In this document: positions 1 through 8,976 of the stretch, piece by piece | How the letters are laid out: the number at the start of each line of letters is the position of its first letter | Position numbering within the stretch: the stretch's first letter is position 1 | NCBI RefSeq assembly: GCF_030708075.1 | Contig: NZ_CP117982.1 | Span: 744,001 to 808,000 of the forward strand | Direction of reading: 5' to 3' | From: Candidatus Epulonipiscium viviparus | GTDB lineage: Bacteria; Bacillota; Clostridia; Lachnospirales; Cellulosilyticaceae | DNA: 64,000 nt | Notes under the pieces: generated by a model | Seen by the model: the letters and a program-made list of their open reading frames with translations, nothing else | What the model was told of the DNA's origin: nothing | Database searches by the model: none | Program-made: the position numbers and the translations under genes

Positions 1-326
1 AAGCAACGATAGATTTCTTGGATTGGCTGGTAACTTCGAAGAATGGAAAAAACGTTATGGTGGAAAAGTTGGGTAATATAGCACCATTTAATACATTTAC
101 TGACAATGAGAAGCCATCAGACCCTTTAGCGCAGTCGATATTGGATCATATGGATAAGGGAGAAATAGCAGTGCCATGGGTATTTCAGTCATTTCCGAGC
201 CAAAACTTTAAGGATGCATTTGGGGCAAAATTAACAGAATATACTTTGGGAACCAAATCTTGGGAAGAGATAGTAGACGAGACGATAAAGCTTTGGACTG
301 CAGAAAAGATATTAGCAGGAGAATAA
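1..326 (+). CDS. Extracellular solute-binding protein of a sugar ABC transporter, C-terminal part
   Basis: Only the last ~108 residues lie in the window. The frame is open to the left edge, so the TTG at 18 is internal and not a start. The visible part (ATIDFLDWLVTSKNGKN, then a VEKLGNIAPFNTF-like stretch, ending in WEEIVDETIKLWTAEK) is typical of the C-terminal lobe of family 1 extracellular sugar-binding lipoproteins, where the final helices close over the ligand. The protein would deliver an oligosaccharide to an inner-membrane permease; the substrate cannot be read from this fragment. Permease genes are not visible and would lie upstream. A hairpin follows the stop. Confidence 0.75.
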   Translation, partial: ATIDFLDWLVTSKNGKNVMVEKLGNIAPFNTFTDNEKPSDPLAQSILDHMDKGEIAVPWVFQSFPSQNFKDAFGAKLTEYTLGTKSWEEIVDETIKLWTAEKILAGE

Positions 327-380
327 TTTTGGCAACAAGCGTATTTGAAAATATCGTATTTAAATATAGATAAAATTTTA

Positions 381-416
381 GGGTTCATTTTTCGTAAGAG
401 AAGAGTGAACCCTTTT
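381..416. terminator. Bidirectional intrinsic terminator between convergent genes
   Basis: A perfect 7-bp stem (GGGTTCA / TGAACCC) with a long loop lies between the ends of two convergent genes. It is followed by TTTT on the plus strand and by an A/T-rich run on the minus strand, so it can serve both transcripts. Confidence 0.6.
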
Positions 417-435
417 GGCGTCGTATATTATTTTG

Positions 436-1314
436 CTATAGTACCTTGCCAAGAAATGGGATGTTATTAGGGATCAAGGTTTCTGTAACGAGTTTAAATG
501 TTTCATTGTGAAGTGCTTCTAGATCGAGACCGAGGTCGCCATTGATATTAATATTTGATGGCTCGATAGATTCGATTTTATTCCAAGTGTTTCCAGCATT
601 TTTGCTGATATATAATCCATATGTAGTGGTAGTAATCATTAAGTTAGAGTCTTCAGGATAAATGTAAATTTTGCCAAATTCGGCTTTAGGGTGAATGCCT
701 GTATTGGTGAGGCGGTGCCAGGTTTTTCCGCTGTCAGTTGTTTTATATAGCTTGCCCGCATTAGAAGGGCTAACTCCATGAGGGTTAGATGCAGTTCTAT
801 AGTTTTTCTTGTCATTGCCAAAATCTCCAGAGCCGGCAAACCAGATGGCATCATTGTTAGGATCTACTGTAATTGTTTCCATGTTTCCGAACAAAACGGG
901 ATCACTCCAGGTAGCACCTTTGTCTTTGGTAATTCGAATTCCACCACCATTTGCGCTCATTCCGAAGCTTTCGTTTTGTCTAGAAAAATCTAGCCCATAT
1001 ACTTTGGTGTGAATGGTTTTGTTTATCGCATCAGAGTCTAAAATAGTGTGAAAACTTTTGCCTCCATCAGTAGAACGATATGAGTTACCCATATCGGGAA
1101 AATTAAAAATTGTGTTGGGATCTGTTGGATGGGTAAAGAAGCATTCGCTGTATCCTGCATTGCCAACAGCAAATTGGTTCCAAGTTATATCTGCATCTGA
1201 AATTATGATTTCTGAATTTAATTTGTCAAAATATTTTTGATCTAGTCCAAAAGTAGGAGCATAAGTTATAATCATGGCTGTTAAAGTTGAAAATAATTTA
1301 AATTTTTTGTTCAT
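436..1314 (-). CDS. Secreted Asp-box (BNR-repeat) beta-propeller protein
   Basis: 292 residues with an N-terminal signal peptide (MNKKFKLFSTLTAMIITYAP). Four Asp-box motifs S/T-x-D/N-x-G-x-T/S-W/F are visible at about residues 81-88, 129-136, 192-199 and 237-244, the hallmark of sialidase/BNR, GH74 and sortilin-type propellers. With only four boxes and under 300 residues it is shorter than complete GH74 or sialidase enzymes, and I see no sialidase Arg triad or firm catalytic pair, so it may be a binding propeller or a shortened enzyme. RBS AGGAG lies just before the ATG. It ends at the shared terminator with the sugar-binding protein. The family is clear; the substrate is unknown. Confidence 0.7.
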   Translation of the reverse strand: MNKKFKLFSTLTAMIITYAPTFGLDQKYFDKLNSEIIISDADITWNQFAVGNAGYSECFFTHPTDPNTIFNFPDMGNSYRSTDGGKSFHTILDSDAINKTIHTKVYGLDFSRQNESFGMSANGGGIRITKDKGATWSDPVLFGNMETITVDPNNDAIWFAGSGDFGNDKKNYRTASNPHGVSPSNAGKLYKTTDSGKTWHRLTNTGIHPKAEFGKIYIYPEDSNLMITTTTYGLYISKNAGNTWNKIESIEPSNININGDLGLDLEALHNETFKLVTETLIPNNIPFLGKVL

Positions 1315-1399
1315 AAAAATCTCCTATTCTAATTATTTGCTATATGATTATATATAAAGTGGTATTAATTGTCAATAAATCATTAATTGGTGGATTGAA

Positions 1400-1510
1400 A
1401 TGGATAAAAAAAATGAGTATAATAAAAGCACCACAAAGAATATGCAAAAGTGTCAGCAGCAATGTGATGGCACTTCTAGTGTGAGAACATATTTCTGTGG
1501 TGTTAATTAG
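1400..1510 (+). CDS. Possible 36-residue cysteine-containing peptide
   Basis: A short open frame, ATG at 1400, TAG at 1508-1510, preceded by GGTGG seven bases upstream as a weak ribosome binding site. The product is polar and Lys/Gln-rich with three cysteines (CQQQC near the middle and a third near the C-terminus: YFCGVN). It sits alone in the space between the divergent Asp-box gene and the end of the DUF368 gene. I recognise no family. It could equally be a chance frame in intergenic DNA; no partner gene such as a radical-SAM maturase is near. Confidence 0.25.
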   Translation: MDKKNEYNKSTTKNMQKCQQQCDGTSSVRTYFCGVN

Positions 1511-1568
1511 AGTATGGACAACATTTTCAGATTATATACAAATAATATAAAAACTTTCAAAAAAATTT

Positions 1569-2429
1569 TTAGGTTTCTGAAAACATATAAGAAACGACGC
1601 AGGCGACGACCATAAAAAGTATTGCACTGATACCGGTAAAATTTAATGGAAGCCCGGGATAAATAGTAAAAATGGAGCCAACAACCAAACCTAAAATAAC
1701 GAGATATGTGCCTTGAGTATAATTGCTTAAAAGAGCTTGTACGAGAGAGCTTCCGCCAATCAATCCGATTACCATTCCAAATCCAAATAATATAAGAATC
1801 CATAAATTATGAGAACTTAAAATATTGCTAAAACTTACGGTACCTTGTAAAAGACCTAGAGCTAGGCTAGTTACAATGGAAATAGAAGCGATGATAGTTT
1901 CGTAGCAGCCGATGGTGAGTAGAATAAAAGAGCCGCTGATGCCGGGAATAATCATGGTAAAGGCACTGATAGCACCTGCAAAAATGAATAAGATTGCAGT
2001 AGTTATGTTAATATTTTCGATAAGAATTCCTGTGTTACTTTCTTCTCCAGTTGCGGCCATATATAGCATTATTATAAGTGGAATTACAAAAGGTATAATG
2101 CCTCCCATTTCTAATTTCTTTTCGCTAACAATTTTTTTGTAAATCATGGGAATACTTCCTAGTATAACACCAATAAAAACAAAGTTAGTTTGTATATTAT
2201 AATTTTCATATAAAAATGTGATTATCTTGCTAAATAGCAAAATTCCAGCAACAATTCCTATTCCAAGTGTGATAAGAAAGTTGGCATTTTTCTTTAACTT
2301 TTTTGGATCTATACTGATAGAATCTAAAAGTTGGTCGTAAATTTTAAAAACAACTGCCATAGTTCCGGCGCTTACTCCTGGGATGACATTTGCGACACCT
2401 AAAATCATTCCAATCAAAATGTTTTTCAT
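1569..2429 (-). CDS. popT: DUF368 membrane protein, undecaprenyl-phosphate translocase (PopT family)
   Basis: 286 residues, highly hydrophobic with about eight membrane segments. The N-terminus carries the DUF368 signature GVANVIPGVSAGTMAV, and an internal echo (IIPGISGSFILLTIGCYE) occurs near residues 160-180, as expected for the inverted-repeat fold. DUF368 proteins have been shown in other bacteria to flip the lipid carrier undecaprenyl phosphate back across the membrane for peptidoglycan and wall-polymer synthesis. Start ATG at 2429 follows GGAGGAACACAT. It stands alone, divergent from pflB. Confidence 0.85.
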   Translation of the reverse strand: MKNILIGMILGVANVIPGVSAGTMAVVFKIYDQLLDSISIDPKKLKKNANFLITLGIGIVAGILLFSKIITFLYENYNIQTNFVFIGVILGSIPMIYKKIVSEKKLEMGGIIPFVIPLIIMLYMAATGEESNTGILIENINITTAILFIFAGAISAFTMIIPGISGSFILLTIGCYETIIASISIVTSLALGLLQGTVSFSNILSSHNLWILILFGFGMVIGLIGGSSLVQALLSNYTQGTYLVILGLVVGSIFTIYPGLPLNFTGISAILFMVVACVVSYMFSET

Positions 2430-2749
2430 ATGTGTTCCTCCGTTTTTTATTATTAAAACATGACTTAGAATTATTTTTTTACATTTATTATATTAATTTT
2501 ATGATAACTTGTACATACTATATGCATAAAGTTTTTTATTTTGAAACTCTTGCAAGTTAAAGCGGAAAAACTTTCCTTTTCAGAATGTATTTTTAAAAAA
2601 TCAATGAAGATCACAAACTTTGATACAAAAAAACCATAAAATTTTGCATATTTTAGATATAACTCTTGCAAAAAAAAAAATAAAGGGAAATTATCAGCTA
2701 AAATAATTATAAAAATATGAGAAAAAAATAAAAACTTTTCAAAAAACTA
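2430..2749. other. Long A/T-rich intergenic region between divergent popT and pflB
   Basis: About 320 bases of very A/T-rich DNA before the pflB promoter. It should hold the popT promoter on the minus strand. A 66-codon open frame on the minus strand here has no RBS and low-complexity content, and I do not accept it. No tRNA, riboswitch or repeat was seen. Confidence 0.5.
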
Positions 2750-2779
2750 TTGACATGTATACTGTATACAGAGTATACT
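2750..2779 (+). promoter_or_regulatory. pflB sigma-A promoter with overlapping GTATAC palindrome
   Basis: TTGACA at 2750-2755 and TATACT at 2774-2779 are separated by 18 bases. Between and over them GTATAC occurs three times (2757, 2764, 2773). TGTATAC-T-GTATACA at 2756-2770 is an inverted repeat broken only at its centre. The placement inside the spacer suits a repressor operator (GntR- or MarR-like dimer); the regulator is not in the window. About 115 bases of leader follow before the pflB start. Confidence 0.6.
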
Positions 2780-2895
2780 GTGTGTATAAACAAGATAAAA
2801 GGCGGTCACGAAAAAGTTTTATAATCAGTAGATCGTTTATAAATAAAATGTTAAATATGTGTGCTTTATTTATAAAAAAGGAGATGGAATATTTT

Positions 2896-5127
2896 ATGTT
2901 TAAACAATGGGAAGGTTTTAACACAGAAGGCGAATGGACAAAAGAGATTGATGTAAGAGACTTTATTCAAAGAAACTATACTCCATATGACGGAGATGAC
3001 ACTTTCTTGGCGGGTCCAACTGCTGATACTACTGCTCTTTGGGATCAGGTTATGGTCATGATGAAAGAAGAGCTTAAGCGTGGAATATATGATGTAGAAA
3101 CTAAAATACCTTCAACTGTTAGTTCTCATGGACCTGGTTATTTAAATAAAGACATTGAAACAATCGTAGGGTTTCAATCAGATGCTCCATTAAAACGTAA
3201 TATTATGCCAAATGGTGGTATTCGTACGGTTGAGCAAGCGCTTCATGCATATGGTTATGAACTGGATAAAGAAACTGATGAAATATTTACAAAATATAGA
3301 AAAACTCATAATGATGGTGTTTTCTCTGCATATACAACAGCAATGAGAAAAGTTCGTAAATCTGGCGTTATTACTGGGCTTCCAGATGCGTATGGACGTG
3401 GGCGTATTATTGGTGACTATCGTCGTGTTGCACTTTATGGTGTGGATAGATTGATTGCAGAAAAAGAGAGTGCAAAACTTAAATTTGAAACTCCAAGTAT
3501 GACAGAAGACGTAATTCGTTTGCGCGAAGAAATCACAGAGCAAATTAGCGCTTTGAAAGAATTAAAAGTTATGGCTAAGAGTTATGGATTTGATATTTCT
3601 GAACCTGCGACTAATGCACAAGAAGCAATTCAATGGACTTATTTTGGATATCTTGGAGCTGTAAAAGAGCAAGATGGTGCGGCGATGTCACTTGGTAGAA
3701 CTTCTACTTTCTTTGATATTTATATTCAACGTGACCTTGATAATAATGTGATTACAGAAGAGCAAGCGCAAGAATTTATGGATCATTTTGTAATGAAATT
3801 GAGAATGGTTCGTTTCTTAAGAACTCCAGCATATAATGAATTATTCTCAGGAGATCCTACTTGGGTTACAGAGTCAATTGGTGGTATGGGAATGGATGGA
3901 CGTACACTAGTTACAAAAACTAGCTTCCGCATACTTCATACATTAACCAACTTGGGGCCTGCGCCAGAGCCAAACTTGACAGTACTTTGGTCAACACATT
4001 TACCAGAGCAGTTTAAGTTATATTGTTCTAAAATGAGTATCCAAACAAGTTCAATTCAATATGAGAACGACGATTTGATGCGTCCGTATCATGGAGATGA
4101 TTATGGAATTGCTTGTTGCGTATCAGCAATGAGAATTGGTAAACAAATGCAATTCTTTGGAGCTCGTGCAAACTTAGCAAAAGCACTTTTATATGCTATT
4201 AATGGTGGACGTGATGAAAAATCTGGAGATCAGATTGGACCAAAATTTGCACCAATTACTAGTGAGTATCTAGACTTTGATGAAGTTTGGGATAAATTTG
4301 TTCAGGTAATGGATTGGTTGGCTGGTGTATACGTGGGCGCTCTTAACGTAATTCACTATATGCATGATAAGTATTGCTATGAAAAATTGGAACTTTCACT
4401 TCACGATACAGAAATTATAAGAACTTTTGCAACAGGTATAGCGGGACTTTCTGTTGTAGCTGACTCGCTTTCTGCTATTAAAAATGCGAAAGTTAAAGTT
4501 ATTCGTGATGAGACTGGTCTTGCAAAAGATTATGTAATCGAAGGAGATTATGTTGCATTTGGTAATGATGATGATGAAGTAGACCAAATGGCAGTTGATA
4601 TTACACAAATCTTTATGAATGATATTAGAAAACACAAAACTTATAGAAATTCAATTCCAACAATGTCAATTCTTACAATTACTTCTAACGTAGTTTATGG
4701 TAAGAAGACAGGAAATACTCCAGACGGACGTAAAGCAGGCGAACCATTTGCTCCAGGTGCAAATCCAATGCATGGACGCGATAAAAAAGGTGCAGTCGCG
4801 GCGTTAAACTCTGTTGCAAAACTTCCTTATAAGGATGCAGAAGACGGTATTTCTTATACTTTCTCAATCATTCCAGCAGCATTAGGAAAAGATGATCAAG
4901 AAAGATGTAAAAATCTTGCATCATTGTTAGATGGATATTTTGATAAAACTGGTCAGCATCTAAATGTTAATGTATTTAATAGAGAGACTTTACTTGACGC
5001 AATGGATCATCCAGAAAAATATCCGCAGCTTACAATTCGTGTTTCAGGATACGCTGTAAACTTTATAAGACTGACTAAAGAACAGCAACTAGACGTTGTT
5101 AATAGAACGTTCCACACTAAATTTTAA
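2896..5127 (+). CDS. pflB: Formate C-acetyltransferase (pyruvate formate-lyase)
   Basis: Converts pyruvate and CoA to acetyl-CoA and formate, the central step of mixed-acid fermentation in anaerobes. From the ATG at 2896 it is 743 residues, the normal length, starting MFKQWEGF. The active-site pair C407-C408 lies in [10 protein letters not shown], and the glycyl radical site is G718 in RVSGYAVNF near the C-terminus. The frame stays open upstream to 2755, but AGGAG at 2879-2883 and family alignment favour 2896; the ATG at 2884 touches the RBS. pflA follows directly. Expression is probably high given the near-consensus promoter. Confidence 0.97.
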   Translation: MFKQWEGFNTEGEWTKEIDVRDFIQRNYTPYDGDDTFLAGPTADTTALWDQVMVMMKEELKRGIYDVETKIPSTVSSHGPGYLNKDIETIVGFQSDAPLKRNIMPNGGIRTVEQALHAYGYELDKETDEIFTKYRKTHNDGVFSAYTTAMRKVRKSGVITGLPDAYGRGRIIGDYRRVALYGVDRLIAEKESAKLKFETPSMTEDVIRLREEITEQISALKELKVMAKSYGFDISEPATNAQEAIQWTYFGYLGAVKEQDGAAMSLGRTSTFFDIYIQRDLDNNVITEEQAQEFMDHFVMKLRMVRFLRTPAYNELFSGDPTWVTESIGGMGMDGRTLVTKTSFRILHTLTNLGPAPEPNLTVLWSTHLPEQFKLYCSKMSIQTSSIQYENDDLMRPYHGDDYGIACCVSAMRIGKQMQFFGARANLAKALLYAINGGRDEKSGDQIGPKFAPITSEYLDFDEVWDKFVQVMDWLAGVYVGALNVIHYMHDKYCYEKLELSLHDTEIIRTFATGIAGLSVVADSLSAIKNAKVKVIRDETGLAKDYVIEGDYVAFGNDDDEVDQMAVDITQIFMNDIRKHKTYRNSIPTMSILTITSNVVYGKKTGNTPDGRKAGEPFAPGANPMHGRDKKGAVAALNSVAKLPYKDAEDGISYTFSIIPAALGKDDQERCKNLASLLDGYFDKTGQHLNVNVFNRETLLDAMDHPEKYPQLTIRVSGYAVNFIRLTKEQQLDVVNRTFHTKF

Positions 5128-5144
5128 ATTATGAATCAAATTTT

Positions 5145-5172
5145 GGGGGTGCCATTGGCATCTCCTTTTTTT
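5145..5172 (+). terminator. Intrinsic terminator between pflB and pflA
   Basis: A 9-bp stem (GGGGGTGCC / GGCATCTCC, two G-U pairs) with a 3-base loop is followed by seven T. It lies between the pflB stop and the pflA RBS, so it would let only part of the transcripts read into pflA, fitting the low need for the activase. Confidence 0.8.
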
Positions 5173-5189
5173 ATTGGGAGGAATCATAT

Positions 5190-5921
5190 ATGATAGGAAA
5201 GGTACATTCAGTAGAAAGTTGCGGAACAGTTGATGGACCGGGCATTAGATACATTATATTTACACAAGGCTGTCCATTGCGCTGCCAGTATTGTCACAAC
5301 CCAGATACTTGGAAAGGATCAGATGGCGAGGAAATGGATTCTGATGCATTGGTAAAAGAGATATTAAAGTATAAAGCGTATATGGATAGATCAAATGGGG
5401 GGATTACAATTAGTGGTGGAGAGCCTCTGCTGCAGCAAGAATTTGTAACTGATATATTTAAAAAAGTCAAGAAAAAGGGGATTCATACATGTATAGATAC
5501 ATCGGGGTTTATACCTCTTGATAAGATAGGAGATATATTAGACTATACGGACTTAGTGTTGCTAGATATAAAATCTTATAATCCAGCAATATATAAAAAA
5601 GTAACGGGAGTTGCGTTAGAGCCGACATTGAAGTTTGCGCAAGAATTGATGAAGCGCAATATTCCGGTGTGGATTCGATATGTATTGGTACCAGATTTAA
5701 CAGATAATATGGAAGATATAGAGGATCTTGCAAAATATTTGATTACGCTATCCAACGTAGAAAGAATAGATATATTGCCGTTTCATAAAATGGGTGAATA
5801 CAAATGGAAAGAATTGGGATATGAATATAAATTAGCGCAAACTTTGGAACCAGCAGAAGAAGTAACGAATGCTGCTAAAGAAATATTTAAAAAATATAAT
5901 TTGCCTATTTATAATGCGTAA
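5190..5921 (+). CDS. pflA: Pyruvate formate-lyase-activating enzyme (radical SAM)
   Basis: 243 residues, the usual length. The cluster motif C28-x3-C32-x2-C35 (GCPLRCQYCHNPDTW) binds the [4Fe-4S] cluster that cleaves S-adenosylmethionine. ITISGGEPLLQ is the SAM-contacting GGE motif. It abstracts hydrogen from the PflB glycine to form the radical. RBS GGGAGG precedes the ATG. It lies 62 bases after pflB behind a leaky terminator, the standard arrangement. Confidence 0.96.
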   Translation: MIGKVHSVESCGTVDGPGIRYIIFTQGCPLRCQYCHNPDTWKGSDGEEMDSDALVKEILKYKAYMDRSNGGITISGGEPLLQQEFVTDIFKKVKKKGIHTCIDTSGFIPLDKIGDILDYTDLVLLDIKSYNPAIYKKVTGVALEPTLKFAQELMKRNIPVWIRYVLVPDLTDNMEDIEDLAKYLITLSNVERIDILPFHKMGEYKWKELGYEYKLAQTLEPAEEVTNAAKEIFKKYNLPIYNA

Positions 5922-5949
5922 AAAAACTCCCTCTAAAAATGAAGGAGTT
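5921..5949 (-). terminator. Terminator of flagellin gene 1
   Basis: Nine-base stem with one wobble pair (AACTCCTTC / GAGGGAGTT on the minus strand) followed by a T run, between the convergent ends of pflA and the first flagellin gene. On the plus strand it has no T run. Confidence 0.75.
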
Positions 5950-5977
5950 AATGGTTTATAAAATGAGCTTCAATTAA

Positions 5978-7216
5978 TTAACCTAATAGCTGAAGCACTT
6001 GTTGGGGGGCCTGGTTTGCCTGTGCAAGCATAGATTGAGACGCCTGAGATAGGATATTTGAGCGAGTGAGATTTACCATCTCTTGCGCCATGTCGGCATC
6101 GCGGATTTGGGACTCTGCAGATTGTAAATTTTCTGTAGTATTATCCAAATTTTTGATGGTATGCTCTAATCTATTTTGAACGGCTCCAAGCTCTGCTCTT
6201 TGGCGAGAAACAATTTCAACGGCAGCGTCGATAGTATTAAGCGCAATTGCAGCGCTTTCTTGAGTATCGATCTTGGAAGCATTAAACCCAAGTGCAGTCA
6301 TATTCATAGATTTGATATTAAGTCGGATAGATTGTTCATTATTAGCACCGACTTGGAAATTAAATTCGTTAGGACCAACTTCTTGATTCATAGTAGATTG
6401 AAGTGTATTAGCTGCATCGGTAACACTGGTTGCTTCGATATTAATAGCAACTGATAGCATGCCTGCGGCCTCAGCTTTTAAGTTTCCGGCTTCACTTCTG
6501 AGTGAAGATATAGAAGCTTTAACTGTCTCTAAAGAAACTTGTTTAGCTGCAACACTCTTCAATACTGCAGCAGCATCAGCTTTGTCACTTTGACCAGCGG
6601 CTTTAATTTCAAGAGCTGAAATCTCCTGCTCAAGAATGTGGAGTCGATTTTCTGCATCTAGCATTTTTGGTCCAGCCTCAACTGCATATGCCTCACCTAA
6701 TTTCCCTTGATATGCAGATAGTTGAGTATAATAATTGGTGAGTGCCTTGTTTAAGCTAGACTGTTTATTAGCGACTGAATCGAGACCTTTACCAGTAGGG
6801 TCACCAGTTAAAAGTTGTTGATCGTTAAACTCTGTTTTACGAGAAATACTATCGATTTCTGTGACAAGCTGTTTAAATTCAATATCCAATTTTTTTCTAT
6901 CTTCCGCTGTGTAGGTATCATTCATAGATTGAATAGACATTTCTCTCATTCTCTTAAGCATTTCATGAGCTTCGCCGAGAGCACCTTCTACTGTTTGAAT
7001 TAGAGAAATACCGTCTTGGGCATTACTGCTAGATTGTTTTAAACTGATAATTTGATTTCTCATTTTTTCGGAGATAGCAAGTCCTGCAGCGTCATCGCCA
7101 GCACGGTTAATTCTGAGACCAGAAGATAGTTTTTCCATTATAGAGCCTTGATCAGATTGATTAATAGCCAAATTTCTTTGTGAATTGATAGACATTAGGT
7201 TAGTATTGATTCTCAT
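5978..7216 (-). CDS. Flagellin 1
   Basis: 412 residues from the ATG at 7214-7216 (MRINTNLMSI), with AAGGAGGAAT upstream; the frame is open ten codons further but lacks an RBS there. The N-terminal D0/D1 helices include LSSGLRINRAGDDAAGLAIS (about 31-50), the region recognised by TLR5 in other flagellins. The C-terminal D1/D0 contains ESQIRDADMAQEM and ends NQAPQQVLQLLG. Between residues ~145 and ~275 is an Ala/Glu/Lys-rich, proline-poor segment predicted to be helical, instead of the usual beta-rich D2/D3. Exported unfolded through the flagellar type III system and polymerised into the filament. Has its own sigma-D promoter and terminator. Confidence 0.95.
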   Translation of the reverse strand: MRINTNLMSINSQRNLAINQSDQGSIMEKLSSGLRINRAGDDAAGLAISEKMRNQIISLKQSSSNAQDGISLIQTVEGALGEAHEMLKRMREMSIQSMNDTYTAEDRKKLDIEFKQLVTEIDSISRKTEFNDQQLLTGDPTGKGLDSVANKQSSLNKALTNYYTQLSAYQGKLGEAYAVEAGPKMLDAENRLHILEQEISALEIKAAGQSDKADAAAVLKSVAAKQVSLETVKASISSLRSEAGNLKAEAAGMLSVAINIEATSVTDAANTLQSTMNQEVGPNEFNFQVGANNEQSIRLNIKSMNMTALGFNASKIDTQESAAIALNTIDAAVEIVSRQRAELGAVQNRLEHTIKNLDNTTENLQSAESQIRDADMAQEMVNLTRSNILSQASQSMLAQANQAPQQVLQLLG

Positions 7217-7344
7217 TTTAATTCCTCCTTGAATTATAAGTGGCATCTTGCCAAATCTATTTTAAAATAATAATATTTATGTTATTGAAATTATTAGTAA
7301 TACAGATATTGTTACTAATAATTTGTTTATTAACTTTACAATAT

Positions 7345-7373
7345 ATATATCGGACAAATATAAATATACTTTA
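7345..7373 (-). promoter_or_regulatory. Sigma-D (sigma-28) promoter of flagellin 1
   Basis: Minus strand: TAAA, 15 bases, then TCCGATAT, against the consensus TAAA-N15-GCCGATAA. It lies about 130 bases before the start codon. Confidence 0.85.
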
Positions 7374-7407
7374 GTTTATTTTATAAAAAAATAATTTATT
7401 TTTGAAA

Positions 7408-7444
7408 TAAAAAAATACCTATCGGAATAAAACCGACAGGTATT
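7408..7444 (-). terminator. Terminator of flagellin 2
   Basis: Twelve-base stem with one G-U pair (AATACCTGTCGG / CCGATAGGTATT) followed by a T run on the minus strand. Confidence 0.9.
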
Positions 7445-7470
7445 AGATAACTTAGTAATAGAGGTAGTAA

Positions 7471-8709
7471 TTAACCTAGTAATTGAAGAACTTGTTGAGG
7501 TGCTTGATTTGCTTGTGCTAGCATAGATTGAGAGGCCTGAGCCAGGATATTTACCCTGGTAAGATTAACCATTTCAGCAGCCATATCTGCATCACGAATT
7601 TGAGATTCTGCAGATTGTAAATTTTCTGCAGTATTGTCTAAGCTCTTGACAGTGTGTTCTAATCTATTTTGCACAGCACCGAGTTCGGCTCTTTGTCGAG
7701 ATACAATTTCAACCGCTGCATCAATGCTGTTGAGTGCAATATTGGCACTTTCGGGAGTATCAATTTTAGTTGCAGTTAAACCGAGTGCAGTGACATTCAT
7801 AGCCTTAATATTAAGTTGGATAGACTGATCATTGTTAGCACCAACTTGGAAAGTAAATTCATTAGGACCAACTTCTTGATTCATAGTAGCTTGAAGTTTA
7901 TTAGCTTTCTCTACAACAGTACTTTGTTCGAGTTTGACAGCAGATTTAAGTATGTCACTAGCTGAGGCTTTCAATGCAGCGGATTCTGATTCTACGAAGG
8001 CTAGAGAAGCCTTAGTTTTTTCTAAAGAAACTTGTTTGCCAGCAACGCTTGCAAGTATTTTTTGAGCTTCAGTCTCATCACTAGCGCCAGCTGCCTTAAT
8101 TTCGAGAGCGGATATTTCCTGCTCAAGATCAAGAACTCTGTTCTCGAGATCAGCCATACTAGAGCCGCCTTCTATGGAATAAGCTGCAGCTAGCTTTTTT
8201 TGATAGTCTGCCATTTTGGTATAGTAAGTACCAACAGCGTTAGTTAAGGATGTGCGAGCACTCGCAACTAGATCTAGACCTTTGCCAGTAGGATCACCAG
8301 TTAAAAGTTTTTGTTCATTAAATTCAGTTTTATCAGCAATACCATCGATTTCAGTGATAAGTTGCTTTAGTTCGATGTCTAATTTTTTTCTATCTTCAGA
8401 AGTATAGGTATCGTTCATAGATTGGATAGACATTTCTCTCATTCTTTTAAGCATTTCGTGAGTTTCGCCAAGAGCACCTTCTGTAGTTTGAATTAAGGAA
8501 ATACCATCTTGAGCATTACTACTAGATTGTTGAAGACCCTTGATCTGATTTCTCATTTTTTCGGAGATTGCAAGACCTGCAGCATCGTCGCCAGCACGGT
8601 TGATTCTAAGACCAGAAGATAATTTTTCCATGATAGATCCCTGGTCGCCTTGATTAATAGTGAGATTTCTTTGTGAATTAATAGCCATTAGGTTAGTATT
8701 GATTCTCAT
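7471..8709 (-). CDS. Flagellin 2
   Basis: 412 residues from the ATG at 8707-8709, with AAGGAGGAATTAA upstream. D0/D1 regions are very close to flagellin 1 (MRINTNLMAINSQRNL at the start; NQAPQQVLQLLG at the end). The middle (~145-275) differs in sequence but keeps the same Ala-rich helical character and the anchor LEQEISALEIKAAG near residue 200. Own sigma-D promoter and strong terminator, so it is an independent transcript. Filament subunit. Confidence 0.95.
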   Translation of the reverse strand: MRINTNLMAINSQRNLTINQGDQGSIMEKLSSGLRINRAGDDAAGLAISEKMRNQIKGLQQSSSNAQDGISLIQTTEGALGETHEMLKRMREMSIQSMNDTYTSEDRKKLDIELKQLITEIDGIADKTEFNEQKLLTGDPTGKGLDLVASARTSLTNAVGTYYTKMADYQKKLAAAYSIEGGSSMADLENRVLDLEQEISALEIKAAGASDETEAQKILASVAGKQVSLEKTKASLAFVESESAALKASASDILKSAVKLEQSTVVEKANKLQATMNQEVGPNEFTFQVGANNDQSIQLNIKAMNVTALGLTATKIDTPESANIALNSIDAAVEIVSRQRAELGAVQNRLEHTVKSLDNTAENLQSAESQIRDADMAAEMVNLTRVNILAQASQSMLAQANQAPQQVLQLLG

Positions 8710-8786
8710 TTTAATTCCTCCTTGAATTATATGTAGCATCCCTGCTTAGTGATAATGAAATAATTCTATAATTAACTCCTCAAAAT

Positions 8787-8815
8787 ATATATCGGAATAA
8801 CAAAAATATACTTTA
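8787..8815 (-). promoter_or_regulatory. Sigma-D promoter of flagellin 2
   Basis: TAAA-N15-TCCGATAT on the minus strand, same spacing as the other flagellin promoters. Confidence 0.85.
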
Positions 8816-8928
8816 GTATAAAAATATAAAAAAATAAAAAATATATAAAATGAAAAAATATAAAAAATGAAAATTAAAGAGAAAAATAAAAGAAAATAAA
8901 AAAGGAAAGTAAAAAAGGAAAGAAACGT

Positions 8929-8961
8929 AAAAAAATCCCACCGGAAGAGAAATCCGATGGG
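8929..8961 (-). terminator. Terminator of flagellin 3
   Basis: Nine-base stem with one G-U pair (CCCATCGGA / TCCGGTGGG), then seven T on the minus strand. Confidence 0.88.
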
Positions 8962-8976
8962 TGATTTATTTGTTAC

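Noticed and set aside
1507-1803. 98-codon minus-strand frame overlapping the end of popT
   Set aside because: Overlaps the conserved popT frame and has an unlikely amino-acid make-up.
2471-2671. 66-codon minus-strand frame in the pflB/popT gap
   Set aside because: No RBS, A/T-driven composition and no family resemblance.
2755-2895. N-terminal extension of PflB
   Set aside because: It would start inside the promoter, and family alignment and the RBS place the start at 2896.
7217-7246. Ten-residue N-terminal extensions of flagellins 1, 2 and 3
   Set aside because: The AAGGAGG site lies inside the extension and points to the MRINTNLM start, which matches all flagellins.
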